64,000 nt of DNA, taken from the NCBI RefSeq assembly GCF_050633125.1, contig NZ_JBOEFX010000054.1, forward strand, positions 1 through 64,000. Direction: 5' to 3'. Below the pieces are notes generated by a model. It was not told the DNA's origin. It did no database searches and saw only the letters and a program-made list of their open reading frames with translations. This DNA is from Lewinella sp050633125. Its GTDB lineage: Bacteria > Bacteroidota > Bacteroidia > Chitinophagales > Saprospiraceae. Made by a program: the position numbers and the translations under genes. Shown here one piece after another: positions 25,309-33,871 of the stretch (positions are counted from its first letter, which is position 1; each line of letters opens with the position of its first letter).

Positions 25309-26187
25309 TTAGTAAAAAAGGTATTCCGTCTTGAAGAAGATTCCAATTCTGTTCTGGTTGCGTTTTCTTACCCTGGTAATATCTAAGCCTAAATCTGCTC
25401 CAAGTGTAAAACGCAGAGGGACGCGCTGGAATGGCGAGATGAACATTTGCCCTTTCACCGTTGCCAAAAGATACCACTCTGAGCCTCCCGTATTTTTGGG
25501 CGCCTGATAGCGGATACTTTCGTGCAAAGTGGCTTCAAGGGACTTATATTCATCAAAGGTAAGGTCGCCTTCGGCAACATCCCGTACGAGGTGATCTGTT
25601 ATCAATTGCAGTATACCCGATTCTTCAAGGGAGATGCCAAATCCACTATCAAATCCCGCTTCTAGGCCGGTGTAAACAGAGGCCATCAGCGATTGAGCAC
25701 TGGCGGTAGCAGGAACAATTTCCCACATGTTATTCTCGGTCAAGAGACTCATCTCGTGTCGCAACGAAAACGAAAGTCCTCCATCACGGAAACGAGAGCC
25801 GCCAACACTAGCGGTCGTGCGTGTATCGCGATTAAAGGTTTCATATTGCATCCCCATATAAAAGCGGAAAGCATTTTGGGTTACAGGCCCACCAATAACC
25901 GTGTCGAGATCAATTTCAATCTCCTCTAGACTGTCTATTTCCAAGATTTGAGTAGCGTAGCCTATTCCGAGATTAAAGAGATTAATCTGCCGAGCAGCAT
26001 GATCAAAATCTTTGAGGTTTGCAGCGTCACTAACAATGCTGGTTTCATTTGCCAGGCCTACGGTCAAAAACACACTGGCACTGTTGGGGCTCTGACCGCC
26101 ATTAATAGAGCGGCCAAAAAAGTCGATTTGTGCACTCATCGTACAGGGAATCAAAACCAGAAAGCACCAAAATGTAAAATTCTTCAT
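25309..26187 (-). CDS. Exported, probably outer-membrane beta protein, function unknown
   Basis: A 292-residue protein with a signal peptide ending SAQ (about residue 19) and alternating polar/hydrophobic strands (INLFNLGIGYATQIL, FRFYMGMQYETF, LRFTLGADLGLDI). The C-terminus, GIFFKTEYLFY, ends in an aromatic residue as many outer-membrane barrels do. No known family is recognised. It is the last gene of a probable three-gene unit (27416, 26239, 25309) with a gap of 51 bases from the previous one. The neighbours suggest an envelope role only. Confidence 0.7.
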   Translation of the reverse strand: MKNFTFWCFLVLIPCTMSAQIDFFGRSINGGQSPNSASVFLTVGLANETSIVSDAANLKDFDHAARQINLFNLGIGYATQILEIDSLEEIEIDLDTVIGGPVTQNAFRFYMGMQYETFNRDTRTTASVGGSRFRDGGLSFSLRHEMSLLTENNMWEIVPATASAQSLMASVYTGLEAGFDSGFGISLEESGILQLITDHLVRDVAEGDLTFDEYKSLEATLHESIRYQAPKNTGGSEWYLLATVKGQMFISPFQRVPLRFTLGADLGLDITRVRKRNQNRIGIFFKTEYLFY

Positions 26188-26238
26188 AAGCTTAAAATTC
26201 TGAGTAGTCGTTGAAAAGATAGCTGGTATTTACTTGTG

Positions 26239-27393
26239 TTAACCCTCGAATAGCGATGATTCTGTGCTTCTTTTATTAAAAATCCACTTCACGTTAACGG
26301 TAGGAGTGATTCGCTGTATTTTCAGTTCAGGGTTAGACGGGTGATCATTGCTCAACTGTTGGGTCTGATAAAAGAGTCCTATACTGGCATCTCCAGTCCA
26401 GGTACTATTTGCCCAACGATAACCTAGAGCACCGCTAAATTCCATCGTTTTTCCTGTAGCCACAGGTAGGCCAAACCCATAGAGGGGTAGGCGACTCTCC
26501 GCAGCGTCCAGGATAATTTGCCCGGCTTCATCTGTATTAATAAGGTTTTCTAATGGGTCAGGGAGGGCATTCCGTATTTCTTGCCCCATATCCACTTCTC
26601 CCAACAGTTCACGGCCTTGTTTAAAAGTAAGGTCAGTGGCTTTTACCCAGCCAAAAGCAAAATCACCATTGAGGTAAATACCGCTACCACTATTCCATTC
26701 CAGTTGCCGAAACCCGGTAAGCAACATAAATGGATGAACCAACAATTCCAACGAAACAGCATTGTTGAGTGCTGATGTAGCTGCAAGTTCTCTGGCTGCT
26801 ACGCCTACAAATTCATTGACATCAAATAGCTTGTTGATGTCCAGGGGCTGTGGAAATTGCCCAGGAGACAATGCCCCTGACCAGTAGTTGGCTCTCATGG
26901 TAATGCCAATGACATTTGCTTCACATCTAGCCAATGAAGTCCAGTTTCTGACCTCTCGGCCGACTTGGCCGGTGGGTAGCTCAATCAAGAGGTCTTCAAG
27001 TGGTCTTTCTACAACACTTGGTAAATTTACGGCATTAAGCAAATCGTCGTCAATGGTAATATTTCCTCCCAGGATCGTTTCGTCAGCTACATAACTCAAA
27101 CTGCTTTTTTGGTACATATACCGCACTCCAGGTTTTACTTGAAAGCTTTCCATGATCCGGAGTGTTACTTTCTTTGACCACCAGCTAAAGTAATCCATCC
27201 GCTGCGCTCGCCAGGGCCATTTGAATGTACTGGGTTTACCTTTACTCTTCATATCATAACTCGCAACAGTTAATGCTCGTTGTTTTGTAATATCAAGTAA
27301 CTGAAAATCCCCTTCATCTACTTCCTGGGCCAATGCTGTCGCAGTTGTAAACATCCCCAAAAAAACAAAAGCCAACCAGTAAATATGCTTCAT
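26239..27393 (-). CDS. Exported envelope protein, function unknown
   Basis: A 384-residue protein with a clear signal peptide (LAFVFLGMFTTATALAQ). The body holds many short amphipathic strands (VKPGVRYMYQKSSLSYVAD, GIYLNGDFAFGWVKA, WTGDASIGLFYQTQQL), as in a beta-barrel or a porin-like protein. I cannot name a family. The gene is 22 bases downstream of the type B T9SS gene, so the two are almost certainly co-transcribed. PorP/SprF-type proteins often accompany such type B cargo, but I see no PorP/SprF signature here. Confidence 0.7.
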   Translation of the reverse strand: MKHIYWLAFVFLGMFTTATALAQEVDEGDFQLLDITKQRALTVASYDMKSKGKPSTFKWPWRAQRMDYFSWWSKKVTLRIMESFQVKPGVRYMYQKSSLSYVADETILGGNITIDDDLLNAVNLPSVVERPLEDLLIELPTGQVGREVRNWTSLARCEANVIGITMRANYWSGALSPGQFPQPLDINKLFDVNEFVGVAARELAATSALNNAVSLELLVHPFMLLTGFRQLEWNSGSGIYLNGDFAFGWVKATDLTFKQGRELLGEVDMGQEIRNALPDPLENLINTDEAGQIILDAAESRLPLYGFGLPVATGKTMEFSGALGYRWANSTWTGDASIGLFYQTQQLSNDHPSNPELKIQRITPTVNVKWIFNKRSTESSLFEG

Positions 27394-27415
27394 TCGTTGT
27401 TTTTTAAGCTGTTTT

Positions 27416-28828
27416 TTACTTTACTAAACTCACCTCTCCGGAAATATTTTTCCATTCTCCCTGGATAGCACGGTACCATAGTTGATAGGCAAACAACTGC
27501 GGATTGAGCCGTTTACCCCGATAAGTGCCATCCCAACCCTGCCATATAATCCCCTGAGACAACTGTTCTGTCTGTTCCAATCGCTCATCAAAAACAGTGC
27601 CCCCTGTCCTTGAAAATATCTGCAACCGTACCTCCTCTACATTAGGGGAAGAGTAGACGCTGAAAAAATCATTATTGTTATCGCCATTGGGGCTAAAAGC
27701 GGTAGGAACATAAACGCCAATCGGCCGTACCAGAATCTCGACCTCAGCGACACCTGCACATCCGATAGAATCAATCGCTGCTACTTGAAAACTGCCACTA
27801 CTGCTGGCGATGTAATTGAAGGTAGTGTCCCCAATTTCGGGGCCACCATCCCAAATGATTTCGTACGGATAAGGAGTATTACTAACTAAGACCTCCATTT
27901 CAATGGCTGATCCTTGCCAAACCTCTAGTGGATTAGTGGAAAGCAACAAGTGTTCAGCCACGGTAGGTGTGAGTTCTACTGATATATCTGTAAAACCAAC
28001 AGTAGCACTCTGAGTAGCTGTACAACCATTTTCGTCCGTAAAAGTGACCGAGTAGGTACCGGGTTCACTTACTTCCAGAGAATAGTCATTACTGCCCGTA
28101 TTCCACATGTAGGTTCCTTCTTCTAGCGCATAAGCCTGCAACAACGCCATTTCGCCCACACAGGCATAAACATCCTCCAGGAAAAGTTCTGGGGAGTCAT
28201 TCAGTTCAGTCGAGGTGATAAGGATACTGTCACAACCACTACTGGCGGTAAGCGTATCCATGCTGATGCCTACCTCCGATGGTATACAGCTTTGGGCATA
28301 GAGATAGGTGGTGTCAATAACATCATCCAGAAAATAGTTCACCAATAAACTATCACAGCCACAGCTGCTTGGCAGGTTTGCTTGGAGGGAATCTAGCGCA
28401 GCAAAATTTGCACAATCTAGTCCTTGCTGAATAGTATCTACAGCTGGTACCAAATGGTACACTATGCGCGTATCACAGGACGCAATGCCTGTTCCGCTAG
28501 GAGTGTTGGTGACCCCATCAACGTATAATGCTTCTTGGTAACATTGGTCGATAATGACAAAAACCGCCAGTGAATCATCTCCAAAACCGTAGCTAAAGTT
28601 AACGTCGTTGTCAATCGTCCAGGTATTGCACAATTCCTGGGTAGGATTAAGACGTACGGTGTCTCCACAGCTAACGAAAATGGTATTTTGAAACTCTATA
28701 GGGGTGGCCAATGTACAATCGCCACCAGGGTCAAGGCATTCGTCTTGGGCATTTCCAACGTAGGGCAGTAGTCCGAAGAGTAATAGTCCACAAACACTAC
28801 TCGTTCGTGAGAAAGAAAACAGCTGCAT
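27416..28828 (-). CDS. Secreted protein with gliding-motility type (T9SS type B) C-terminal domain
   Basis: A 470-residue exported protein. The start is set at the ATG at 28828, which gives a normal signal peptide (SSVCGLLLFGLLPYVGNAQ); the frame extends 37 codons upstream without signal character. The middle carries Cys-rich and Ig/PKD-like modules (VCGLYN-free, GTYMWNTGSNDYSLEVSEPG). The last ~90 residues form the CHU_C/type B sorting domain (YVPTAFSPNGDNNNDFF, WDGTYRGK, FAYQLWY). Type B cargo such as SprB is exported by T9SS and held at the surface. It is the first gene of a three-gene unit. Confidence 0.87.
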   Translation of the reverse strand: MQLFSFSRTSSVCGLLLFGLLPYVGNAQDECLDPGGDCTLATPIEFQNTIFVSCGDTVRLNPTQELCNTWTIDNDVNFSYGFGDDSLAVFVIIDQCYQEALYVDGVTNTPSGTGIASCDTRIVYHLVPAVDTIQQGLDCANFAALDSLQANLPSSCGCDSLLVNYFLDDVIDTTYLYAQSCIPSEVGISMDTLTASSGCDSILITSTELNDSPELFLEDVYACVGEMALLQAYALEEGTYMWNTGSNDYSLEVSEPGTYSVTFTDENGCTATQSATVGFTDISVELTPTVAEHLLLSTNPLEVWQGSAIEMEVLVSNTPYPYEIIWDGGPEIGDTTFNYIASSSGSFQVAAIDSIGCAGVAEVEILVRPIGVYVPTAFSPNGDNNNDFFSVYSSPNVEEVRLQIFSRTGGTVFDERLEQTEQLSQGIIWQGWDGTYRGKRLNPQLFAYQLWYRAIQGEWKNISGEVSLVK

Positions 28829-29299
28829 CACAAAGAAATAAAAGACGCTTAAGAATTTGAGCACACTTTGATGATTTAAGGAACAGCACGAAAATGAAAA
28901 CCGATTTCGCTCCGCGTCTACTACGTGGTTGTTTTTCAAAATAGTTGAATGAACGCTTCATTTCGAGTGTCTTAACTATCTGAAAAGCTTGAAAAATCGC
29001 GTTTTGCTTTCTGCGCAATACATGGTCAAATTACCCAGCGGTATGCACTGGTAAATTAGGTCTTCGGGACAATCTCCCGAAAGGTTTCTAAGCTTGTTGT
29101 TTTAACAGGCGGAAACCATAGCGCAAGACTGTAAAAGATAGTGTACTAGAGATTATGAGTAAGAGACAAGTTGCTTAAAAGAGATGTTTTTTGCCATCAA
29201 AAAAGGGTAGCTCTTCTTGACATTCGCTGGGCAACGAGACAAAAAACACTTGATCTTACTACTGATCACAAGGTACGAAGATTTTAAAAACCTAGCACC
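28829..29299. other. 470-base intergenic stretch without a supported feature
   Basis: No open frame with protein-like composition, no clear -7 box on the minus strand and no hairpin with a T-run. Only short imperfect repeats are seen. Confidence 0.5.
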
Positions 29300-30250
29300 T
29301 TAATTCTTATCTACTTCTATGAGTTTGGTTTGAAAGACAAGGCCTTTAATTTCATGGTAATCGGCGAGGTCTTCCACATACTCGCGGGCATCATCCAAGG
29401 AAAGAAAAGGAGAAACAATAACCCTGTGCAGAGGTGCACCGTCTTGATTGAGTTCTTTTAATAGAAAAATATTATTGAAACCCTGCCCTTGGAGTTTTAA
29501 AACATGACGCTCTGCATTGGAATACTTGCTATATGCGCCTAGCTGAACAGCGAAAGGAGAGATAGGCACATCGATGACATTGACTTCTCCAATATTAGCT
29601 GTGATTCCTTTGGTTGGCGTTGCAGGAGATGGCTCCCGATTAACCTCACTTATTTGCGTATTCGGTGGATTGGTTACAACAGGCGTGCGCGCTGTCAACC
29701 GAGGTTCGTCTACCTGATAAGTATTGGGGCGAGGAAGTGTGGTTTGATAGGCTGTTGGTGATGTCGGAGAAGGGGCTCCCCGGCTAGTTAGCTTAGGCTC
29801 AGGCGTTAAGCTTGCTGCCGCACCATAAGAAGTAGGGTTGGTACTACTAGAGCCTATGACACTAAGTTTAACCCTGGCTTGACCAATAGACAGGATATCC
29901 AATTGTTGAGCTGCTGCTTTGCTAAGGTCTATGACACAGTCATCACAATAAGCTCCGCGGTCATTAATTCTAACCGTTGTAGAAAGGCCATTGTCCATCC
30001 GCGTTACTTTTACAATGGTACCTAAGGGTAATTTTTTGTGAGCTGCTGTCATCTGCTGCTGGCTGAAAACCTCACCCAAGGCCGTGGGATTACCTTCGTG
30101 ATAATCAGGATAAATCTGTGCGGTACCTGAATAATCTACTTCCGTAGAAACTCCTTTTTCAGTGGTATCAGCTTCATTATTCCAGCGAAAACTCTGTGCT
30201 TGAGCAAAAATGCTAAGGCATACGCAAAAGGTAAGTAGGGTTAATTTCAT
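29300..30250 (-). CDS. RlpA-like protein with SPOR domain
   Basis: A 316-residue exported protein of the septal-ring RlpA family, which in other bacteria cleaves denuded glycan strands during division. The start is the ATG at 30250, at the signal peptide (LTLLTFCVCLSIFAQAQ). The double-psi beta-barrel (about 35-125) shows TALGEVFSQQQMTAAHKKLPLGT, VRINDRGAY and VIDLSKAAAQQL; RINDRG is the diagnostic core. A Pro/Thr-rich linker follows, then a C-terminal SPOR domain (about 235-315; FAVQLGAYSKYSNAE, HRVIVSPF) that binds denuded septal peptidoglycan. It stands alone. Whether the enzyme is active cannot be told; some RlpA relatives are not. Confidence 0.9.
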   Translation of the reverse strand: MKLTLLTFCVCLSIFAQAQSFRWNNEADTTEKGVSTEVDYSGTAQIYPDYHEGNPTALGEVFSQQQMTAAHKKLPLGTIVKVTRMDNGLSTTVRINDRGAYCDDCVIDLSKAAAQQLDILSIGQARVKLSVIGSSSTNPTSYGAAASLTPEPKLTSRGAPSPTSPTAYQTTLPRPNTYQVDEPRLTARTPVVTNPPNTQISEVNREPSPATPTKGITANIGEVNVIDVPISPFAVQLGAYSKYSNAERHVLKLQGQGFNNIFLLKELNQDGAPLHRVIVSPFLSLDDAREYVEDLADYHEIKGLVFQTKLIEVDKN

Positions 30251-30516
30251 TAAGTTAAGTTTTTGGTTAGCGCCTGCTTGGAATAAATTTTCATCCATAG
30301 CAAGCTAGCACTAATATTCAAAAGTTGAAGTTGTGGCTTTTGGTCGCTTTGAATTCAAACTTCGTGAATAGTCAGTGTTCGGTGTTTCCCGCTCACAAAC
30401 GTTTCCTATCCTTGTTTTGTTATCAAACAAGATGGGATTAACCAGCAATGAAAGTAGATTATGATGAAGCTTTAACCAGCTTCTTTTGTTGCGTACCCCA
30501 AAATTAGTGGTTTTTA

Positions 30517-31464
30517 TTAAAACCGTTGCACTGATTCAATAATATAAGGAGGGCGTTGTTTCATTTCCGTGTAAATATTCGAAAGATAGATAGACATAAT
30601 GTAGAGATTCAGTGTCGTTACAGCAAAGAAAATTGCAATAAGAATGACCAAAAAAGTCCAACCCGAATCTGCAATAGCCGGATTGCCTAAGAGATCCGTT
30701 TCTGTAAATTTCACCTTGAGGGCATTGGCGATAACCCCCATTAAGAACAAAAATGACCCCAGGAAAATAAGCAGCATACTCGACCGCAGAAAGGTCGTAT
30801 AAGAGGTGATGGCCACCAGCGAAGTGCGAAAGCGCTCGCGAAAATCTTCGTCATTAGGTAGTGCCTGTTCGGTATTGATACTGGTGGTACGAAAGCCAAT
30901 AATCGAATAAATCGCTTTCATGTACCGCAGGTTTTCCCGCAAACGCAACAGGGAATTCAATGCCCGCCGAGAGATCAAACGCGTATTATGGGCTTTTTCA
31001 TCGACCTTAAGCTGGGAGTACCGCTTGAGGATGAAGTAGAAAGTGCGGTACAACCACTTCATTCCCTGAGAGCTTTCCCGCTCACGGGCCCGCAAATAGA
31101 CGACATCGTATTGCTCCTGACTCTTGGCAAATAGCTCAAGGATAACCTCGGGCTGATCCGCAAAGATCGTTTCAAAAATAACCGTATAATCACCATTTGC
31201 ACGATCAAGGCCAGCCAGAATCGCGTGATTCTTATTCGTGCGAGACGAAAGCTGTATCAGATAAATCTGCTTCTTGAGTGCAGGTAGGAGAGGGGCTATG
31301 GCATCATCTATCCGCCACTCTGGTACATTGTTGACCAAAATGATTTCATAATCACTGAAATTTGCTTCCAGAATAGGAAAAAGCCCCTCCAAATAAATGG
31401 AGAGCTGGTCCAGGTCATATTTCTGATGAATGACCCCAATAACGGAAATGAAGGTATTATGCAT
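30517..31464 (-). CDS. Glycosyltransferase family 2-like membrane protein, probably degenerate
   Basis: A 315-residue protein with the shape of GtrB/ArnC-type polyprenyl-phosphate sugar transferases: a GT-A domain (1-~220) and two C-terminal membrane segments (SSMLLIFLGSFLFLMGVIA; FLVILIAIFFAVTTLNLYIM). The key acidic motifs are changed. The usual DDGS near residue 45 reads NNVP, and the usual DAD in GDYxVxxDADLQDPPE reads ETI in GDYTVIFETIFADQPE. Catalysis by the standard mechanism is therefore doubtful. It diverges from the exporter gene at 31581; a shared regulatory region is likely. It could be a pseudoenzyme that tunes a true transferase. Confidence 0.75.
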   Translation of the reverse strand: MHNTFISVIGVIHQKYDLDQLSIYLEGLFPILEANFSDYEIILVNNVPEWRIDDAIAPLLPALKKQIYLIQLSSRTNKNHAILAGLDRANGDYTVIFETIFADQPEVILELFAKSQEQYDVVYLRARERESSQGMKWLYRTFYFILKRYSQLKVDEKAHNTRLISRRALNSLLRLRENLRYMKAIYSIIGFRTTSINTEQALPNDEDFRERFRTSLVAITSYTTFLRSSMLLIFLGSFLFLMGVIANALKVKFTETDLLGNPAIADSGWTFLVILIAIFFAVTTLNLYIMSIYLSNIYTEMKQRPPYIIESVQRF

Positions 31465-31505
31465 AGCATTGCAAAGTAAATAGGTTTTCCGCGAATAAAC
31501 ATAAG

Positions 31506-31539
31506 TTGTTGTGAAATATCACCAAAAAGGTTAATTTTG
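31506..31539 (+). promoter_or_regulatory. Promoter of the C39 ABC exporter: TTG-N20-TAATTTTG
   Basis: TTG at 31509-31511 and a perfect TAATTTTG at 31532-31539 are separated by 20 bases, the best match to the Bacteroidota -33/-7 promoter in the window. It places the start at the ATG at 31581, not the in-frame codon at 31554. Confidence 0.65.
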
Positions 31540-31580
31540 TTGAAATCAGCGTTTTGCATTTTCCTCACGGACAGCAGGGT

Positions 31581-33758
31581 ATGGCCAAACAATTTCCTTT
31601 TTTTCAACAGTTGGAACGCATGGACTGCGGAGCAACCTGCTTGCGGATGATTGCTCGTTACCACAACCGCTATTATTCGCTGGAGTACTTGCGTGAGTTG
31701 ACTTATATGGGCAAGCAGGGGGTTTCCTTACTCGAAATCAGTGATGCTGCTGAAGCTATTGGTATGCAAACACTGGCCGTAAGAGTGAATTACGACCGCC
31801 TCCAAGACGATGTACCCCTCCCGTGTGTTGCACACTTAGAAGATGAGCATTTTGTTGTTGTACACAAGATCAATGCTACCCACATCTGGATTGCCGACCC
31901 AGCGGAAGGCAAGTTCAAAATAACAAAAGAAGAATTCGAAGAAAGTTGGGTACAGGGGGAAGAGGAAGGTGTTATCCTCGTCTTGGAACCTACACCCGAG
32001 TTTTATGATCGCGATAATGAAGGCGTAGACCACTCTCGTTGGAGTTACGTGTGGGCTTATTTTCGCCAGGAATCGAGTTTACTCATTCAGCTTGGCGTTG
32101 GCGTAATTGTAGCAGGTTTGTTACAGATCGCCATGCCTTTCCTACTGAAATCACTGGTAGATATTGGTATCGGACACCTTGAACCCAGTTTCATTACTAT
32201 GATGATAGTGGGCTTGATCTTGTTGTTCATTGCCCAAACTGTAGTAGAAGTATTTCGGCGCTGGATTCTTATCCATGTTGGCGTGAGGGTCAATGTCAAA
32301 ATTCTTTCAGATTTCCTACAAAAGTTGACAAGGCTACCGTTGCGCTACTTTGATAATCGACTTACCGGAGATTTACTGCAAAGAATTGCTGATCATGAGC
32401 GTATTCAACGTTTCCTGACCTCTACTACGTTGGTTTCTGTTTTGTCTCTATTCAATTTCATCGCTTTCTCGCTGCTACTTTACTTTTGGAGTGGATGGGT
32501 ATTAACGGTATTTTTCCTGGGAACCCTATTGAATTTGGCCTGGGTTTACCTCTTCCAGCAGAATCAGCGAGAAATAGACTACAAAAGCTTCGATCAGTAT
32601 GCAGACAACCAAGGAAAGCTAATCGAATTGGTCGAAGGTATGCAGGATATCAAGCTCCATAACGCCGAAAAATCGAAACGTTGGTCTTGGGAACGCACCC
32701 AGGCTGCCCTCATTCGTACAGAAATGGGTGGTGCTGTTTACAACCAAATTCAGCGTACCGGCGGTGATTTTATAAATGAAGGCAAGAATTTGATCATTCT
32801 TTTCTTTGTCGCCAATGCTGTCTTAGAAGGCACCATGACCCTGGGAATGCTGGTAGCTATCATGTATGTGGTAGCCCAATTGAATTCTCCTATCCGACAG
32901 TTTGTCGAATTCATCCGTTCCTTTGAGGAAGCCAAGATTAGCTTGGAACGAATGAATGAAATTCACACCAAAGCCAATGAGGAGGATGCCCGTGGCAAGA
33001 TCAATATGCTACCGGAAACGGGCGATTTGAGCTTTGAAAATGTTGATTTTCAATACAACGGCCCAAATTCTCCTATGGTGCTGAATAACATCAGTCTTGA
33101 TATTCGAAAAGGAGAAACTACTGTCATTGTAGGTACCAGCGGTAGTGGGAAAAGCACTTTACTCAAGCTGTTGCTTAATGTCTATCAACCCGTAAGTGGT
33201 GCCGTTCGGCTTGGCGAAGTAAAGCTCGATAATCTGCAACACCGCTTCTGGCGTGATAAATGCGGTGCTGTTTTGCAAGATGCTTATATTTTTAATGACA
33301 CCATTGCGAAGAACATCGCTCTTGGAGATGAAATCATTGATAAACGAAGACTACTGAGAGCCGTTAAGGTCGCTAATATCCAGACTTACATCGAGGGTTT
33401 ACCTCTTGGATACAGTACGAAAGTAGGAAAAGAAGGACTTGGCCTGAGCCTTGGCGAACAACAACGACTTCTCATAGCCCGAGCAGTATACAAAGACCCA
33501 GATTACTTCTTTTTTGATGAGGCTACCTCTGCACTGGATGCTTTTCACGAAATGCTCATCATGGAAAATTTTGCAGAAGCTTTCCCTGATAGAACCATGA
33601 TTATCGTAGCACACCGCCTAAATACTGTACGCTTGGCAGACCGGATTATCGTCATGGAATCTGGCGAATTGGTAGAACAGGGAACGCACGAAGACCTTTA
33701 CTATTCTCGTGGTGCTTACTACCAACTTGTCCGTAATCAAATTGAGCTTGGAGCATAA
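31581..33758 (+). CDS. Peptidase-containing ABC exporter (C39 peptidase + permease + ATPase)
   Basis: A 725-residue exporter of the PCAT type. Such exporters cleave a leader after a double Gly and then secrete the peptide. The C39 peptidase (1-~135) has an intact active site: Gln10, Cys16 (MDCGATC), His90 (DEHFVVV) and Asp106 (ADPAEG). Six membrane segments follow (about 160-430). The ATPase then shows Walker A GTSGSGKST, the ABC signature as LSLGEQQR instead of LSGGQ, Walker B FFFDEATSALD and the H-loop. The HlyD-type gene at 33872 is the expected adaptor. No peptide with a double-Gly leader is visible nearby and no TolC is encoded here. Confidence 0.93.
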   Translation: MAKQFPFFQQLERMDCGATCLRMIARYHNRYYSLEYLRELTYMGKQGVSLLEISDAAEAIGMQTLAVRVNYDRLQDDVPLPCVAHLEDEHFVVVHKINATHIWIADPAEGKFKITKEEFEESWVQGEEEGVILVLEPTPEFYDRDNEGVDHSRWSYVWAYFRQESSLLIQLGVGVIVAGLLQIAMPFLLKSLVDIGIGHLEPSFITMMIVGLILLFIAQTVVEVFRRWILIHVGVRVNVKILSDFLQKLTRLPLRYFDNRLTGDLLQRIADHERIQRFLTSTTLVSVLSLFNFIAFSLLLYFWSGWVLTVFFLGTLLNLAWVYLFQQNQREIDYKSFDQYADNQGKLIELVEGMQDIKLHNAEKSKRWSWERTQAALIRTEMGGAVYNQIQRTGGDFINEGKNLIILFFVANAVLEGTMTLGMLVAIMYVVAQLNSPIRQFVEFIRSFEEAKISLERMNEIHTKANEEDARGKINMLPETGDLSFENVDFQYNGPNSPMVLNNISLDIRKGETTVIVGTSGSGKSTLLKLLLNVYQPVSGAVRLGEVKLDNLQHRFWRDKCGAVLQDAYIFNDTIAKNIALGDEIIDKRRLLRAVKVANIQTYIEGLPLGYSTKVGKEGLGLSLGEQQRLLIARAVYKDPDYFFFDEATSALDAFHEMLIMENFAEAFPDRTMIIVAHRLNTVRLADRIIVMESGELVEQGTHEDLYYSRGAYYQLVRNQIELGA

Positions 33759-33871
33759 CGCAATGTGAATTGGCAGACGCAAACCACTGCATTTCCAATA
33801 ATTTGCAATTCACTTACGATATCGAAGACATCTGCCCCCTTCACCACAATGAACTACAATTACTTTAATCT

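Noticed and set aside
26239..27393. PorP/SprF-type partner of the type B T9SS protein
   Set aside because: Gene order suggested it, but I see no PorP/SprF motif in either exported neighbour.
33759..33871. Possible double-Gly leader peptide between exporter and adaptor genes
   Set aside because: No frame of suitable length with a Gly-Gly site is present in the 113 bases.
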